DNA from: Sphingomonas sp. Leaf34
Lineage (GTDB): Bacteria; Pseudomonadota; Alphaproteobacteria; Sphingomonadales; Sphingomonadaceae
DNA length: 64,000 bases
Assembly (NCBI RefSeq): GCF_001421805.1
Contig: NZ_LMLC01000001.1
Span: 434,001-498,000, forward strand
Direction of reading: 5' to 3'
Under the pieces are notes generated by a model. It had not been told where the DNA came from, searched no databases, and saw only the letters and a list, made by a program, of their open reading frames with translations. A program made the position numbers and the translations under genes. Shown piece by piece: positions 9,250 to 17,753 of the stretch. The number at the start of each line of letters is the position of its first letter. Positions within the stretch are counted from its first letter, which is position 1.

Positions 9250-9367
9250 GGCGGATCAACGGCCGGCGAACTCGGCGATGGCCGGTACGATCGCGATGCC
9301 CTGAAGCATCCCGTCGAACCGGCCTTTGATCGTCAGCGCAGCGCGGTGCGTGCGCTTCCCCCGCGTC

Positions 9368-10753
9368 TCAGTCTGCGAACAGCAGGACGGGGGTTTCCAG
9401 GTACTTCTTCAGGCCCTGGACGAAGCTGGCCGCATCCCAGCCGTCGACGACGCGGTGATCGCAGCTGATCGACAGGTTCATCAGCTTGGCGCGGACGATC
9501 TCGTCACCCTTGAACACGGGGCGTTCGACGATCTTGTTGGGGCCGATGATCGCGACTTCGGGGCGGTTGATGACCGGGGTCGTCGCGATGCCGCCGAGCG
9601 GGCCGAGCGAGGTGACGGTGATCGTGCCGCCGCCCATCTCGCTGGGGGCGAGCTTGCCGGCGCGCGCGGCTTCGGCGAGGCGCGTGATCTCGGTCGCGAG
9701 CTGCCAGACGTTGCGGTCCTGCGCGTCGCGGATCACGGGGACCGTGAGCCCTGCGTCGGTCTGCGCGGCCATGCCGAGGTGGATGCTGCCGTGGCGAGTC
9801 ACCACGCCCGCCTCGTCGTCATAGCGCGCGTTGAGCATCGGGAAGTCGGGGATCGTCTTGCAGATCGCGACGATCATCAGCGGCAGCATCGTGAGCTTGG
9901 GGCGGCCGCCGCGGTTGGCGTTGAGGTCGGCGCGCATCGCTTCCAAGGCGGTGACGTCGATCTCGTCGACATAGGTGAAGTGCGGGATCGCGCGCTTCGA
10001 CGCGGCCATGTTCTCGGCGATGCGGCGACGCATGCCGATGACCTTGATCGGCTGGTCTTCGCGGGCGCGCGATGCGCGTGGTGGGTGATAGCCCTCGCCC
10101 GATCCGTAGCGGAGGTAGGCGTCGAGATCGGCGTGGCGGACGCGGTCGGCGTCGGTCTTCACCGAGGCGAGATCGATGCCGAGATCACGCGCGCGGGCGC
10201 GGACCGCGGGGGATGCGAGCGCGTGGGTTTTCAGGTCCTCCCCGGCACGGGGAGGGGGGCCATCCGCAGGATGGTGGAGGGGGGCTTCCACGAGGGGGGC
10301 TTCCACGAGGGGGGCTTTCACGAGCGGGGCGGCCTTCGCCGGCGCGGGCGTTTGGGGCACGCCCCCTCCACCACCAGCTCCGCTGGCGGTCCCCCTCCCC
10401 ATTTCGGGGAGGATTTCTTCGACGCCGGGATTCTCGGCTTCGTACTGCTCTGCGGTTTCGGCCTGCGCCGACGTCAAGGGCGCGGCGACCACTTCGTCCC
10501 CGGTTTCCACCGCATCGGTCTCGATCACGACCAGCGCAGCGCCGATCGACACCTGGTCGCCGACCTCGCCCGCGAGTTCGACGACGACGCCGGTCACGGG
10601 CGACTCCATCTCGACGGTGGCCTTGTCGGTCATCATGTCGGCGATCGGCGAATCTTCCTCGACGCGGTCGCCGATGGCGACGTGCCAGGCGACGATCTCG
10701 GCCTCGGAGATGCCTTCGCCGATGTCGGGCAGCTTGAAGGTGAAGCGGGCCAT
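9368..10753 (-). CDS. bkdB: Branched-chain 2-oxoacid dehydrogenase E2 (lipoyl acyltransferase)
   Basis: Core acyltransferase of the branched-chain 2-oxoacid dehydrogenase complex, moving acyl groups from E1 to CoA through a lipoyl arm. An N-terminal lipoyl domain carries Lys44 in MTDKATVE. A peripheral subunit-binding domain follows (ASPAVRARARDLGIDLASV), then the catalytic domain ending with the active-site motif DHRVVDGW. Length is 461 residues. The start overlaps the E1-beta stop by one base (TAATG). Residues about 114-173, the flexible linker, are encoded by intergenic-type palindromic repeats, including three LV(E/K)APL units. No dedicated E3 gene lies next to it here. Confidence 0.94.
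   Translation of the reverse strand: MARFTFKLPDIGEGISEAEIVAWHVAIGDRVEEDSPIADMMTDKATVEMESPVTGVVVELAGEVGDQVSIGAALVVIETDAVETGDEVVAAPLTSAQAETAEQYEAENPGVEEILPEMGRGTASGAGGGGGVPQTPAPAKAAPLVKAPLVEAPLVEAPLHHPADGPPPRAGEDLKTHALASPAVRARARDLGIDLASVKTDADRVRHADLDAYLRYGSGEGYHPPRASRAREDQPIKVIGMRRRIAENMAASKRAIPHFTYVDEIDVTALEAMRADLNANRGGRPKLTMLPLMIVAICKTIPDFPMLNARYDDEAGVVTRHGSIHLGMAAQTDAGLTVPVIRDAQDRNVWQLATEITRLAEAARAGKLAPSEMGGGTITVTSLGPLGGIATTPVINRPEVAIIGPNKIVERPVFKGDEIVRAKLMNLSISCDHRVVDGWDAASFVQGLKKYLETPVLLFAD
10236..10413. repeat. Palindromic repeat pair inside the bkdB reading frame
   Basis: The left half tcctccccggcacggggagg with a ccatccgcaggatgg hairpin (10236-10283) and the right half ccaccagctccgctggcgg plus ctccccatttcggggag (10360-10413) form an inverted pair. 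Between them are three copies of a gggggcttccacga-like unit. Such CCTCCCC-hairpin elements normally lie between genes in sphingomonads (from memory). Here they remain open in the bkdB frame and code for the Gly/Pro/Ala-rich interdomain linker. Confidence 0.8.
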
Positions 10754-11823
10754 TATGCGTCCTTCATGATCTTCTTGAGGGCTTCGCCGATGCGGACCGG
10801 CCCCGGGAAATAGGCCCATTCGAGGCTGTGCGGGTACGGCGTGTCGAACCCGGTCACGCGCTCGATCGGCGCCTCGAGATGGTAGAAACAGCGTTCCTGG
10901 ACGATCGCCGACAGCTCCGCGCCGAACCCGCTGGTGCGTGTCGCCTCGTGGACGATCATGCAGCGCCCGGTCTTCTTCACCGACGCCTCGATCGTCTCGA
11001 TATCGAGCGGCACGAGCGTGCGCAGATCGACGATCTCGGCGTCGATGCCGGCTTCGGCGACGACCGCGGTGCAGACGTGCACCATCGTGCCATAAGCGAG
11101 GATCGTCAGCGCCTGCCCCTCGCGGACGATCTTCGCCTTGCCGAGCTCGATCTTGTAGTATCCGGTCGGCACTTCGCCGGCCGGATGCTTCGACCAGTTC
11201 TGCGACGGGCGATCCCAATAGCCGTCGAACGGACCGTTATAGATGCGCTTGGGCTCGAAGAAGAGCGTCGGGTCGTTGTCCTCGATCGCGGCGATCAGCA
11301 GGCCCTTGGCGTCGTAGGGCGTCGACGGAATCACCGTCTTGATCCCCGACATGTGCGTGAACAGACCTTCGGGCGACTGGCTGTGCGTCTGCCCGCCGAA
11401 GATGCCGCCGCCGAAGGGGGAGCGCACCGTGATCGGCGAGGTGAACTCGCCCGCCGAGCGATAGCGCAGCCGTGCCGCCTCGGACACGAGCTGGTCGAGC
11501 GCGGGGTAGATGTAATCGGCGAACTGGATCTCGGGGACCGGGCGCAGGCCGTAGGCGCCCATGCCGACCGCGACGCCGATGATCCCGCATTCGGTGATCG
11601 GCGTATCGAACACGCGCGTCTTGCCGTGCTTGACCTGAAGCCCCGCGGTCGCGCGGAACACGCCGCCGAAATAGCCGACATCCTCGCCCATCACGATCAC
11701 GTCGGGATCGCGCTCCATCATGATGTCCATGGCGGAGTTGATCGCCTGGATCATGTTCATGCGAGTGGTTTCGCCGCCGGTATCCGACGCGTCCGAGACG
11801 GGTGTTTCGATCATGTCGCTCAT
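10753..11823 (-). CDS. bkdA2: Branched-chain 2-oxoacid dehydrogenase E1 subunit beta
   Basis: Forms with the alpha subunit the thiamine-diphosphate-dependent decarboxylase of branched-chain 2-oxoacids (valine, leucine, isoleucine degradation). The start of the conserved domain is MNMIQAINSAMDIMMERDP, followed by the GEDVGYFGGVF motif carrying the catalytic-cofactor glutamate, FDTPITE and the typical C-terminal transketolase domain with VHEATRTSGFG. Length is 356 residues. Its ATG overlaps the E1-alpha stop by four bases (ATGA), and its stop overlaps the E2 start, so the three genes are one translationally coupled operon. Confidence 0.95.
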   Translation of the reverse strand: MSDMIETPVSDASDTGGETTRMNMIQAINSAMDIMMERDPDVIVMGEDVGYFGGVFRATAGLQVKHGKTRVFDTPITECGIIGVAVGMGAYGLRPVPEIQFADYIYPALDQLVSEAARLRYRSAGEFTSPITVRSPFGGGIFGGQTHSQSPEGLFTHMSGIKTVIPSTPYDAKGLLIAAIEDNDPTLFFEPKRIYNGPFDGYWDRPSQNWSKHPAGEVPTGYYKIELGKAKIVREGQALTILAYGTMVHVCTAVVAEAGIDAEIVDLRTLVPLDIETIEASVKKTGRCMIVHEATRTSGFGAELSAIVQERCFYHLEAPIERVTGFDTPYPHSLEWAYFPGPVRIGEALKKIMKDA

Positions 11824-13115
11824 GCCTTGCGATCCCAGGGGCGGCCCGATGCGGATTCCTCATCAAGCATCTGCTGACGCTGCTCCTTCAGATGCCAGGG
11901 CAGTTCCTCGAACACGCCGTCGAACAGCGATTCGAGCGGCTGGTGCAGGCCATGGCCGAGGATGCCGTTCTTCTCGGCCTCCTTCTGCGCGGCCTTGACC
12001 TGCTCGGCGAGCTCCTTGTCCTGCGCGGCGTGGCGTTCATCGTCCCATTCGCCGATCGCGATCAGGTGATCCTTGAGACGCTTGATCGGATCGCCGAGCG
12101 GCCAGGCATTGGGCTCGCCTTCGCTGCGATACTGGCCCGGATCGTCGGAGGTCGAATGGCCTTCCGCGCGGTAGGTGAAATGCTCGATCAGCGTCGGGCC
12201 CTGGTTGGTCCGCGCGCGCTCGGCGGCCCATTGCGTCGCGGCGTACACCGCGAGCGCGTCGTTCCCATCGACCCGAAGCCCGGCGATGCCGTAGCCGACC
12301 GCGCGCGCCGCAAAGGTCGTCGCCTCGGCGCCCGCGAACCCGGAGAAGCTGGAGATCGCCCACTGGTTGTTGACGACGTTGAAGATCACCGGCGCGCGGT
12401 AGACCGCGGCAAAGGTGCACGCCGAGTGGAAATCGCCCTCGGCGGTCGAGCCTTCGCCGCACCAGGTCGCGGCGATCCGCGTGTCGCCCTTGGCCGCCGA
12501 TGCCATCGCCCAGCCCACGGCTTGCGGATATTGCGTCGTGAGGTTGCCCGAGATCGAGAAGAAGCCGGCTTCCTTGACCGAATACATGATCGGCAGCTGC
12601 TTGCCGCCCAGCCTGTCCGCGGTGTTCGAATAGATCTGGTTCATCATGTCGACGAGGCTCCAGCCCCGTGCGATCAACAGCCCCTGCTGGCGGTACGAGG
12701 GGAAGCACATGTCCTCGTAATCGAGCGCATAGGCCGCCGCGACCGCGACCGCCTCCTCGCCCAGCGCCTTCATGTAGAAGCTGGTCTTGCCCTGGCGCTG
12801 CGCGCGGAACATGCGTTCGTCGAACGCGCGGAGCAGCGCCATGCTGCGCAGCATCCGGCGCAGCACGTCGGGCGATAGCTTGGGATCCCAGGGGCCGACC
12901 GCATTGCCGTCGTCGTCGAGGACGCGGACCAGCGTGTAGGCGAGATCGGTGAAGTCGGACGCCTTGTCCGCGGTGTCGGGGCGGCGTGCTTCGCCCGCGG
13001 GCGGCACGTCGACTTCGGCGAAGTCCACCGCGTCGCCGGGGCGGAACTTGGGCTCCGGGATATGCAGCGTGAGCGGCTGCAAATTGGCGCGCGGATGCTC
13101 GCTTGCCATCGTCAT
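11820..13115 (-). CDS. bkdA1: Branched-chain 2-oxoacid dehydrogenase E1 subunit alpha
   Basis: Binds thiamine diphosphate and decarboxylates branched-chain 2-oxoacids. The cofactor motif is seen as CGEGSTAEGDFH followed about 20 residues later by VVNNQWAIS. The long N-terminal extension (LTLHIPEPKFRPGDAVDF) is characteristic of the branched-chain rather than the pyruvate enzyme. Length is 431 residues from the ATG at 13115, preceded by GGAGATGG; an ATG six bases further in is an alternative. It is the first gene of the operon; promoter sequences should lie in the 132 bases before it. Confidence 0.95.
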   Translation of the reverse strand: MTMASEHPRANLQPLTLHIPEPKFRPGDAVDFAEVDVPPAGEARRPDTADKASDFTDLAYTLVRVLDDDGNAVGPWDPKLSPDVLRRMLRSMALLRAFDERMFRAQRQGKTSFYMKALGEEAVAVAAAYALDYEDMCFPSYRQQGLLIARGWSLVDMMNQIYSNTADRLGGKQLPIMYSVKEAGFFSISGNLTTQYPQAVGWAMASAAKGDTRIAATWCGEGSTAEGDFHSACTFAAVYRAPVIFNVVNNQWAISSFSGFAGAEATTFAARAVGYGIAGLRVDGNDALAVYAATQWAAERARTNQGPTLIEHFTYRAEGHSTSDDPGQYRSEGEPNAWPLGDPIKRLKDHLIAIGEWDDERHAAQDKELAEQVKAAQKEAEKNGILGHGLHQPLESLFDGVFEELPWHLKEQRQQMLDEESASGRPWDRKA

Positions 13116-13247
13116 TCCATCTCCATGAGGCCGCTGTGACCGCGGAACACTCTTACCGAGGCTTGTTATTAAATTTCAACGCAGATTGCGAGGGGGAGTT
13201 GCGCATTCACGATGTGCCGCGCGGATTTTTTCTCCCCCGCGCTGGAG

Positions 13248-14267
13248 TCAGCCGCCGACGGTCTGCTCGATCACGCCGAAGATCGGGTGGCGTTTGTCGT
13301 CTTCCGCCCAAATGCGGACGACGTCGCCCTTTTTGAGGAACGGCGTGACCGGCTTGCCGCCGGTGATCGTCTCGATCGTACGGACTTCTGCGAGGCAGGA
13401 ATAGCCGACGCCGCCCTCCGCGATCGACTTGCCGGGGCCGCCATCGGGCCCCCGGTTCGACACGGTCCCCGACCCGACGATCGTCCCCGCCCCGAGCTTG
13501 CGCGTCTTGGCGGCGTGCGCGACCAACGTGCCGAAATCGAACGTCATGTCCTCGCCGGCCTCGGCGCGACCGAGCGGGACGCCATTGAGATCGACCATCA
13601 GTTTCCGGTGCAGCTTGCCGCCCTGCCACCAGTCGCCAAGCGAATCGGGCGTGACGAAGACGGGCGAGAACGCGCTGGCAGGCTTGGACTGGAAGAAGCC
13701 GAAGCCCTTGCCGAGTTCGCCCGGAATCAGGTTGCGCAACGAGACGTCGTTGGTGAGGCCGACGAGCAGGATCGCGGCCAGTGCCTCGTCACGCGACGCG
13801 CCCATCGGCACGTCGCCGGTGACGACGACGACCTCGCCTTCCATGTCGCAACCCCACGCTTCGTCGCCGAGCGGGATCGGATCGCGTGGTCCCAGGAACC
13901 CGTCGGAACCGCCCTGATACATCAACGGATCGTGCCAGAAACTGTCGGGCATCTCCGCCGCACGCGCCTGTCGCACCAGCGCGACGTGGTTCACGTACGC
14001 CGACCCGTCGGCCCATTGATAGGCACGCGGCAACGGCGACTCGGCATCATGCTCGTGGAAGCGCCGCATCGGAATCATCTCGTGCTCGAGATCGGTCGAC
14101 AGGTTCTTGAGATCGACCGACACCCGGTCCCAGTCGTCGAGCGCGGCCTGCAACGTCGGCGCGATATGGCGCGCGTCGGCGTACCAGGCGAGATCGTTCG
14201 AGACGACGACGAGCGTGCCGTCTCGTCCTCGGGTGGCGTCGGGATTCTTCAGGCTGGCCAGTTTCAT
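13248..14267 (-). CDS. Fumarylacetoacetate hydrolase family protein
   Basis: Probable metal-dependent C-C hydrolase of the FAH superfamily. The 339-residue protein has the FAH-type acidic metal site, visible as DMEGEVVVVTGD, and GLTNDVSLRNL and GSGTVSNRG, which belong to the active-site floor. The N-terminal part (MKLASLKNPDATRGRDGTLVVVS) resembles homogentisate-pathway fumarylacetoacetases and related enzymes of aromatic degradation. No other aromatic-degradation gene is in the window, so the substrate is not settled. It lies upstream of the bkd operon on the same strand. Confidence 0.85.
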   Translation of the reverse strand: MKLASLKNPDATRGRDGTLVVVSNDLAWYADARHIAPTLQAALDDWDRVSVDLKNLSTDLEHEMIPMRRFHEHDAESPLPRAYQWADGSAYVNHVALVRQARAAEMPDSFWHDPLMYQGGSDGFLGPRDPIPLGDEAWGCDMEGEVVVVTGDVPMGASRDEALAAILLVGLTNDVSLRNLIPGELGKGFGFFQSKPASAFSPVFVTPDSLGDWWQGGKLHRKLMVDLNGVPLGRAEAGEDMTFDFGTLVAHAAKTRKLGAGTIVGSGTVSNRGPDGGPGKSIAEGGVGYSCLAEVRTIETITGGKPVTPFLKKGDVVRIWAEDDKRHPIFGVIEQTVGG

Positions 14268-14442
14268 GGAGCGGATCCTCTTCGTGTTTTCCGACTCCTA
14301 CGCCTTTGCCCCGGCGCAAGTCGAGCGCGCACATCGCCCGCGCGCCCGGTTGTTCCGGAACGCCCCCGGACCTGATTTTTGTGAGAGCGGCACGTTCCGC
14401 TTGGCAGTATGCTCGATATGCCCCGCATCGAGGATATCCAGC

Positions 14443-14685
14443 ATGCCCAGATACTTCTTCGATATCGACAACCGAGAGCACTATGTCGACGAGGAGGGGA
14501 CCGAGCTTGCCGGGACCGACGACGCGCGCGTCCAAGCGGTGATCTTCGCGGGCGATTACCTGCGCGAAAACCCCGGACTCGTCCGCGATGGCGGCCGTCT
14601 CGATATCGCCGTCCGCGACCATCTGGGGACAATTCTGCTCAATGTCGCGGTAACGACCAGCGTTCCCGCCGATCGCACGCCCTGA
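14443..14685 (+). CDS. DUF6894-like small protein
   Basis: An 80-residue protein beginning MPRYFFDIDNREHYVDEEGT, with the acidic DEEGTEL and the LxxA(F/Y)-type helix that mark the small DUF6894 family common in alphaproteobacteria. Function is unknown. The ATG at 14443 has a GAGG-type ribosome-binding site about nine bases upstream. It is divergent from the FAH-family gene across 175 bases. Confidence 0.75.
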   Translation: MPRYFFDIDNREHYVDEEGTELAGTDDARVQAVIFAGDYLRENPGLVRDGGRLDIAVRDHLGTILLNVAVTTSVPADRTP

Positions 14686-14828
14686 CGCGCGGGCAACAAA
14701 GCGTGCAACATGCGCGAGCGGTTGCGCATAATCCGCGTAAATAACATAGGTTTTGTCGGCGCGCTCAATCCTGGGATAAGGCCGAGTCCTCCTTAAAGCG
14801 CTACCGTGCGCTCGGTGACAGCGAGGGG

Positions 14829-15590
14829 ATGCTCCTGCCCGGGATGCGGAGCGTGCACGTGGATATCTCCACCGTGAGTGATCAGTTGATTCGAAAGTTC
14901 GCATCGCGCGTGGCGATGAGTGCGGACGATCGCGCCTGTGTCTCAGCGCTGCCGTTCAAGCTCCGGACGATCGACCCATCGACCTATATGCTGCGCGAAG
15001 GCCAGCATCCGACACGATGCGCGTTCATTCTCGAAGGCCTGGCCTATCGCCAGAAGCTGACGCCGAACGGCGAACGCGAGATCGTGTCGATCGTGATGCC
15101 GGGCGAGTTCGTCGATCTGCAGAACCTGTTCCTCGAGGAATCGGATCACGACATCCAGGCGCTGACGAGGCTTACATTCGCTGAAATTCCGATCAGCGCG
15201 CTGCACGGGCTGATCGCAAACTGCCCGGTCGCGGGGCATGCGCTGTGGATCGATGCACTGATCGAGTCGTCGATTCACCGCGAGTGGCTGTTGAACATCG
15301 GGCGACGCAATGCGCGATCGCGGCTCGCGCATCTGCTGTGCGAGTTTTCGGTGCGGTTCCGGACATCGGCAGACGCGGACATGGCGTATGAATTGCCGAT
15401 GACGCAGGAACAGCTCGGCGATGCGCTCGGGTTGACTCCGGTCCACGTCAATCGCGTGCTGAAGTCGCTGGAGGCGGCCGGGTTCATCGCGCGGGAAAAG
15501 CGCCTGGTCAGTGTGATCGACTGGCCCGGCCTGCGCGATGCCGCCGAGTTCAACGAACGCTATCTCCACCTCAAACAGACGCGGCTCTGA
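14829..15590 (+). CDS. Crp/Fnr-family transcriptional regulator
   Basis: Cytoplasmic DNA-binding regulator. Residues about 35-140 form a cyclic-nucleotide-binding-like beta barrel (REGQHPTRCAFILEGLAYR, then IVMPGEFVDLQNLF). The C-terminal winged helix-turn-helix is MTQEQLGDALGLTPVHVNRVLKSLEAAGFI. There is no N-terminal Fnr cysteine cluster, so it is unlikely to sense oxygen through an iron-sulfur cluster; the ligand is unknown. Length is 253 residues. The start could be the ATG at 14829 or the one at 14844. Confidence 0.88.
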   Translation: MLLPGMRSVHVDISTVSDQLIRKFASRVAMSADDRACVSALPFKLRTIDPSTYMLREGQHPTRCAFILEGLAYRQKLTPNGEREIVSIVMPGEFVDLQNLFLEESDHDIQALTRLTFAEIPISALHGLIANCPVAGHALWIDALIESSIHREWLLNIGRRNARSRLAHLLCEFSVRFRTSADADMAYELPMTQEQLGDALGLTPVHVNRVLKSLEAAGFIAREKRLVSVIDWPGLRDAAEFNERYLHLKQTRL

Positions 15591-15805
15591 GGCCGACCAC
15601 CGCCGCGCAGGTTGACTTTTCGCGCCCGATACGCCAGATGGCCGCTATCGAGGCGTAATGCAGCGTGATTGGACCTTTACGGTCTTAGCTCCGCCTCGGT
15701 CGTTTCCAACGGGCTTCCCTTTTCACGCGGGGTGTCAAAACACCACCGCCACTCGTGCGTCCGCTTCGTGGATTCGCGAGCCCGGCATCTATTGAGAGAC
15801 CATTC

Positions 15806-17230
15806 ATGTCATTTGCAAACCTCGGCCTTGCCGAGCCGCTCGTCCGTGCGCTCGAAGCCAAGGGCTATACCGAGCCGACGCCGATCCAGGCGCAGTCGAT
15901 CCCGATCCTGCTCGAGGGCGGCGATCTGCTCGGCATCGCGCAGACCGGCACCGGCAAGACCGCCGCGTTCGTGCTCCCCTCGATCCAGCGGCTGACCGAA
16001 AACCAGAAGCGCGTCCTGCCGACGCATTGCCGCATGCTGGTGCTCGCGCCGACGCGCGAACTCGCCAGCCAGATCGCCGACAGCGCGCGCGCTTACGGCC
16101 AGTTCAGCAAGATGTCGGTGACCACCGTGTTCGGCGGCACCAGCATCAACAAGAACCGCCAGGATCTCAGCCGCGGCGTCGACATCCTCGTCGCCACGCC
16201 GGGCCGCCTGATCGACCTGATCGAGCAGGGCTTCTGCAACCTGTCGATGATCGAGATCCTCGTGCTCGACGAAGCCGACCAGATGATGGACTTGGGCTTC
16301 ATCCACGCGCTGAAGAAGATCGTCCGCATGCTGCCGAAGAAGCGCCAGACGCTGTTCTTCTCGGCGACGATGCCGGTCGCGATCCGCGATCTCGCCTCGC
16401 AGTTCCTGCTCGACCCGAAGACCGTGTCGGTGAAGCCCGCCGCGACGACCGCCGAGCGCGTCGACCAGTATGTCACCTTCTGCAACCAGTCGGAAAAGCA
16501 GGCGCTGCTGACGATCACGCTGGGTGATCCGGCGATCGACCGTGCGCTCGTGTTCACGCGCACCAAGCATGGCGCCGACCGCGTCGTGAAGCTGCTCGCG
16601 GGCAACGGCATCGCCTCGAACGCGATCCACGGCAACAAGAGCCAGGGCCAGCGCGAGCGGGCGCTCGGCGAGTTCAAGCAGGGCAAGGTCAAGGTCCTGA
16701 TCGCGACCGACATCGCCGCACGCGGCATCGACGTCTCGGGCGTCAGCCATGTCATCAACTTCGAGCTGCCCAACGTCGCCGAGCAATATGTCCACCGCAT
16801 CGGCCGCACCGCGCGTGCGGGCGCCAGCGGCATCGCCGTCGCGTTCTGCGCGGATGACGAGAAGGCGTATCTGCGCGACATCGAGCGGATCACGCGTCAG
16901 AAGGTGACGGTCCGCGCGCTGCCGGACGATTTCGTCAACCTGTCGAACCAGATCAAGCAGACGCGCGTGAAGACGATGGGGGCGGACCCCGAGGTCCGGA
17001 TCGACCGTCCGCGCGATCCGGCGCGTCCGCGTGCGACTCATGCGCCGCGCGCAACCGGCGGCAGCACCGGGCGCAACTATGCGGGTGCCAGCCGTGGCGG
17101 CCAGGGCGGCGGCGGCGGCGGTCGTCCGCAGGGCGGTGGTCGTCCGGGTGGTCAGGGTGGCGGTGGTCGTCCGGCTGGCGGCGGCGGCCGTGGTGCGGGT
17201 CGCGGCGCGGGTCCGAGCTCCGCGCGCTAA
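15806..17230 (+). CDS. DEAD-box RNA helicase, RhlE type, with glycine-rich tail
   Basis: ATP-dependent RNA helicase. Motifs in order are the Q motif (GYTEPTPIQAQ), Walker A AQTGTGKT, PTRELA, TPGR, DEAD within VLDEADQMMDLGF, SAT (FSATMP), and HRIGRTARAG near residue 330. The last 80 residues are a Gly/Arg-rich tail (GGQGGGGGGRPQGGG...), typical of RNA-binding RGG-like extensions. The start is the ATG at 15806 (MSFANLGLAEPLV), 474 residues; the frame upstream is leader. The leader of about 215 bases is long, as is common for cold-responsive helicase genes. A second RhlE-type helicase lies at 60429. Confidence 0.94.
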   Translation: MSFANLGLAEPLVRALEAKGYTEPTPIQAQSIPILLEGGDLLGIAQTGTGKTAAFVLPSIQRLTENQKRVLPTHCRMLVLAPTRELASQIADSARAYGQFSKMSVTTVFGGTSINKNRQDLSRGVDILVATPGRLIDLIEQGFCNLSMIEILVLDEADQMMDLGFIHALKKIVRMLPKKRQTLFFSATMPVAIRDLASQFLLDPKTVSVKPAATTAERVDQYVTFCNQSEKQALLTITLGDPAIDRALVFTRTKHGADRVVKLLAGNGIASNAIHGNKSQGQRERALGEFKQGKVKVLIATDIAARGIDVSGVSHVINFELPNVAEQYVHRIGRTARAGASGIAVAFCADDEKAYLRDIERITRQKVTVRALPDDFVNLSNQIKQTRVKTMGADPEVRIDRPRDPARPRATHAPRATGGSTGRNYAGASRGGQGGGGGGRPQGGGRPGGQGGGGRPAGGGGRGAGRGAGPSSAR

Positions 17231-17241
17231 GCATTCGATCG

Positions 17242-17275
17242 CCTCGCGGGTTTGGTGTAAGACCGGCCCGCGAGG
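17242..17275 (+). promoter_or_regulatory. Hairpin covering the ribosome-binding site of the next gene
   Basis: Perfect nine-base arms cctcgcggg (17242-17250) and cccgcgagg (17267-17275) enclose a 16-base loop. The Shine-Dalgarno GAGGAG of the following gene is at 17272-17277, so the 3' arm sequesters most of it. This could control translation of the downstream small protein; the function is inferred. Confidence 0.6.
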
Positions 17276-17284
17276 AGAATGCTC

Positions 17285-17551
17285 ATGGACGTTTCCACTA
17301 CCCCGGTCGCCGAGCGCATCGCGCGCGTGCTGGCCGGCCAGCGGATCAGCGCGAATGCGGGCGGCGATGCCGAATCCGCGTCGCAGCTGATCGATTCGGC
17401 CTGGGCGGACTATCTTCCCGACGCGCTCGCGGTGCTGCGCACGCTGCGCGAACCCGACCGGGCGATGGCCGCGGCGGGTGACCCGGCGGTGTGGGAGGCG
17501 ATGATCCTTGCGGGGATCAAGGGCGCCAGGCCTCGGACAGTCATCCTTTAA
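17285..17551 (+). CDS. Conserved small hypothetical protein
   Basis: An 88-residue acidic/alanine-rich protein with no transmembrane segment, starting MDVSTTPVAERIARVLAGQR and containing WADYLPDALAVLRTLREPD and GDPAVWEAM. I recognise the general sequence as a sphingomonad-conserved protein without known function. The ATG at 17285 is chosen over one at 17279 because the GAGGAG ribosome-binding site ends at 17277, leaving no room for the earlier start. It follows the helicase gene. Confidence 0.7.
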   Translation: MDVSTTPVAERIARVLAGQRISANAGGDAESASQLIDSAWADYLPDALAVLRTLREPDRAMAAAGDPAVWEAMILAGIKGARPRTVIL

Positions 17552-17556
17552 ATCTT

Positions 17557-17610
17557 GTTTCCCCGCGAAGGCGGGGACCCAGTCTGGGCACCTGCCTTCG
17601 CGGGTGAACA
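17557..17610. repeat. Palindromic repeat, family B (copy 2)
   Basis: Arms ttccccgcgaaggcgggga and cctgccttcgcgggtgaa around CCCAGTCTGGG. It stands next to a family A copy, as the cobB-era gap also does. Confidence 0.75.
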
Positions 17611-17623
17611 ATCCGGCATATGC

Positions 17624-17727
17624 ACCACCCCGGCGAAGGCCGGGGCCCAATTGGCACACGCTTTTGACTGAGTGCGCGTCCGGTTATGCCGGTCCCCCAA
17701 TTGGGCCCCGGCCTTCGCCGGGGTGGT
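17624..17727. repeat. Palindromic repeat, family A (copy 3)
   Basis: Arms ccaccccggcgaaggccggg and its inverse, both with the CCCAATTGGG core, enclose about 40 bases. It fills the gap between a plus-strand gene and the convergent nitroreductase gene. Confidence 0.85.
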
Positions 17728-17753
17728 GCTTTATTGTGGGATAACCGCAGGGA

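Noticed and set aside
9326..10813. A 495-codon plus-strand frame across bkdB
   Set aside because: The bkdB frame has all E2 motifs; the opposite frame is a low-information translation.
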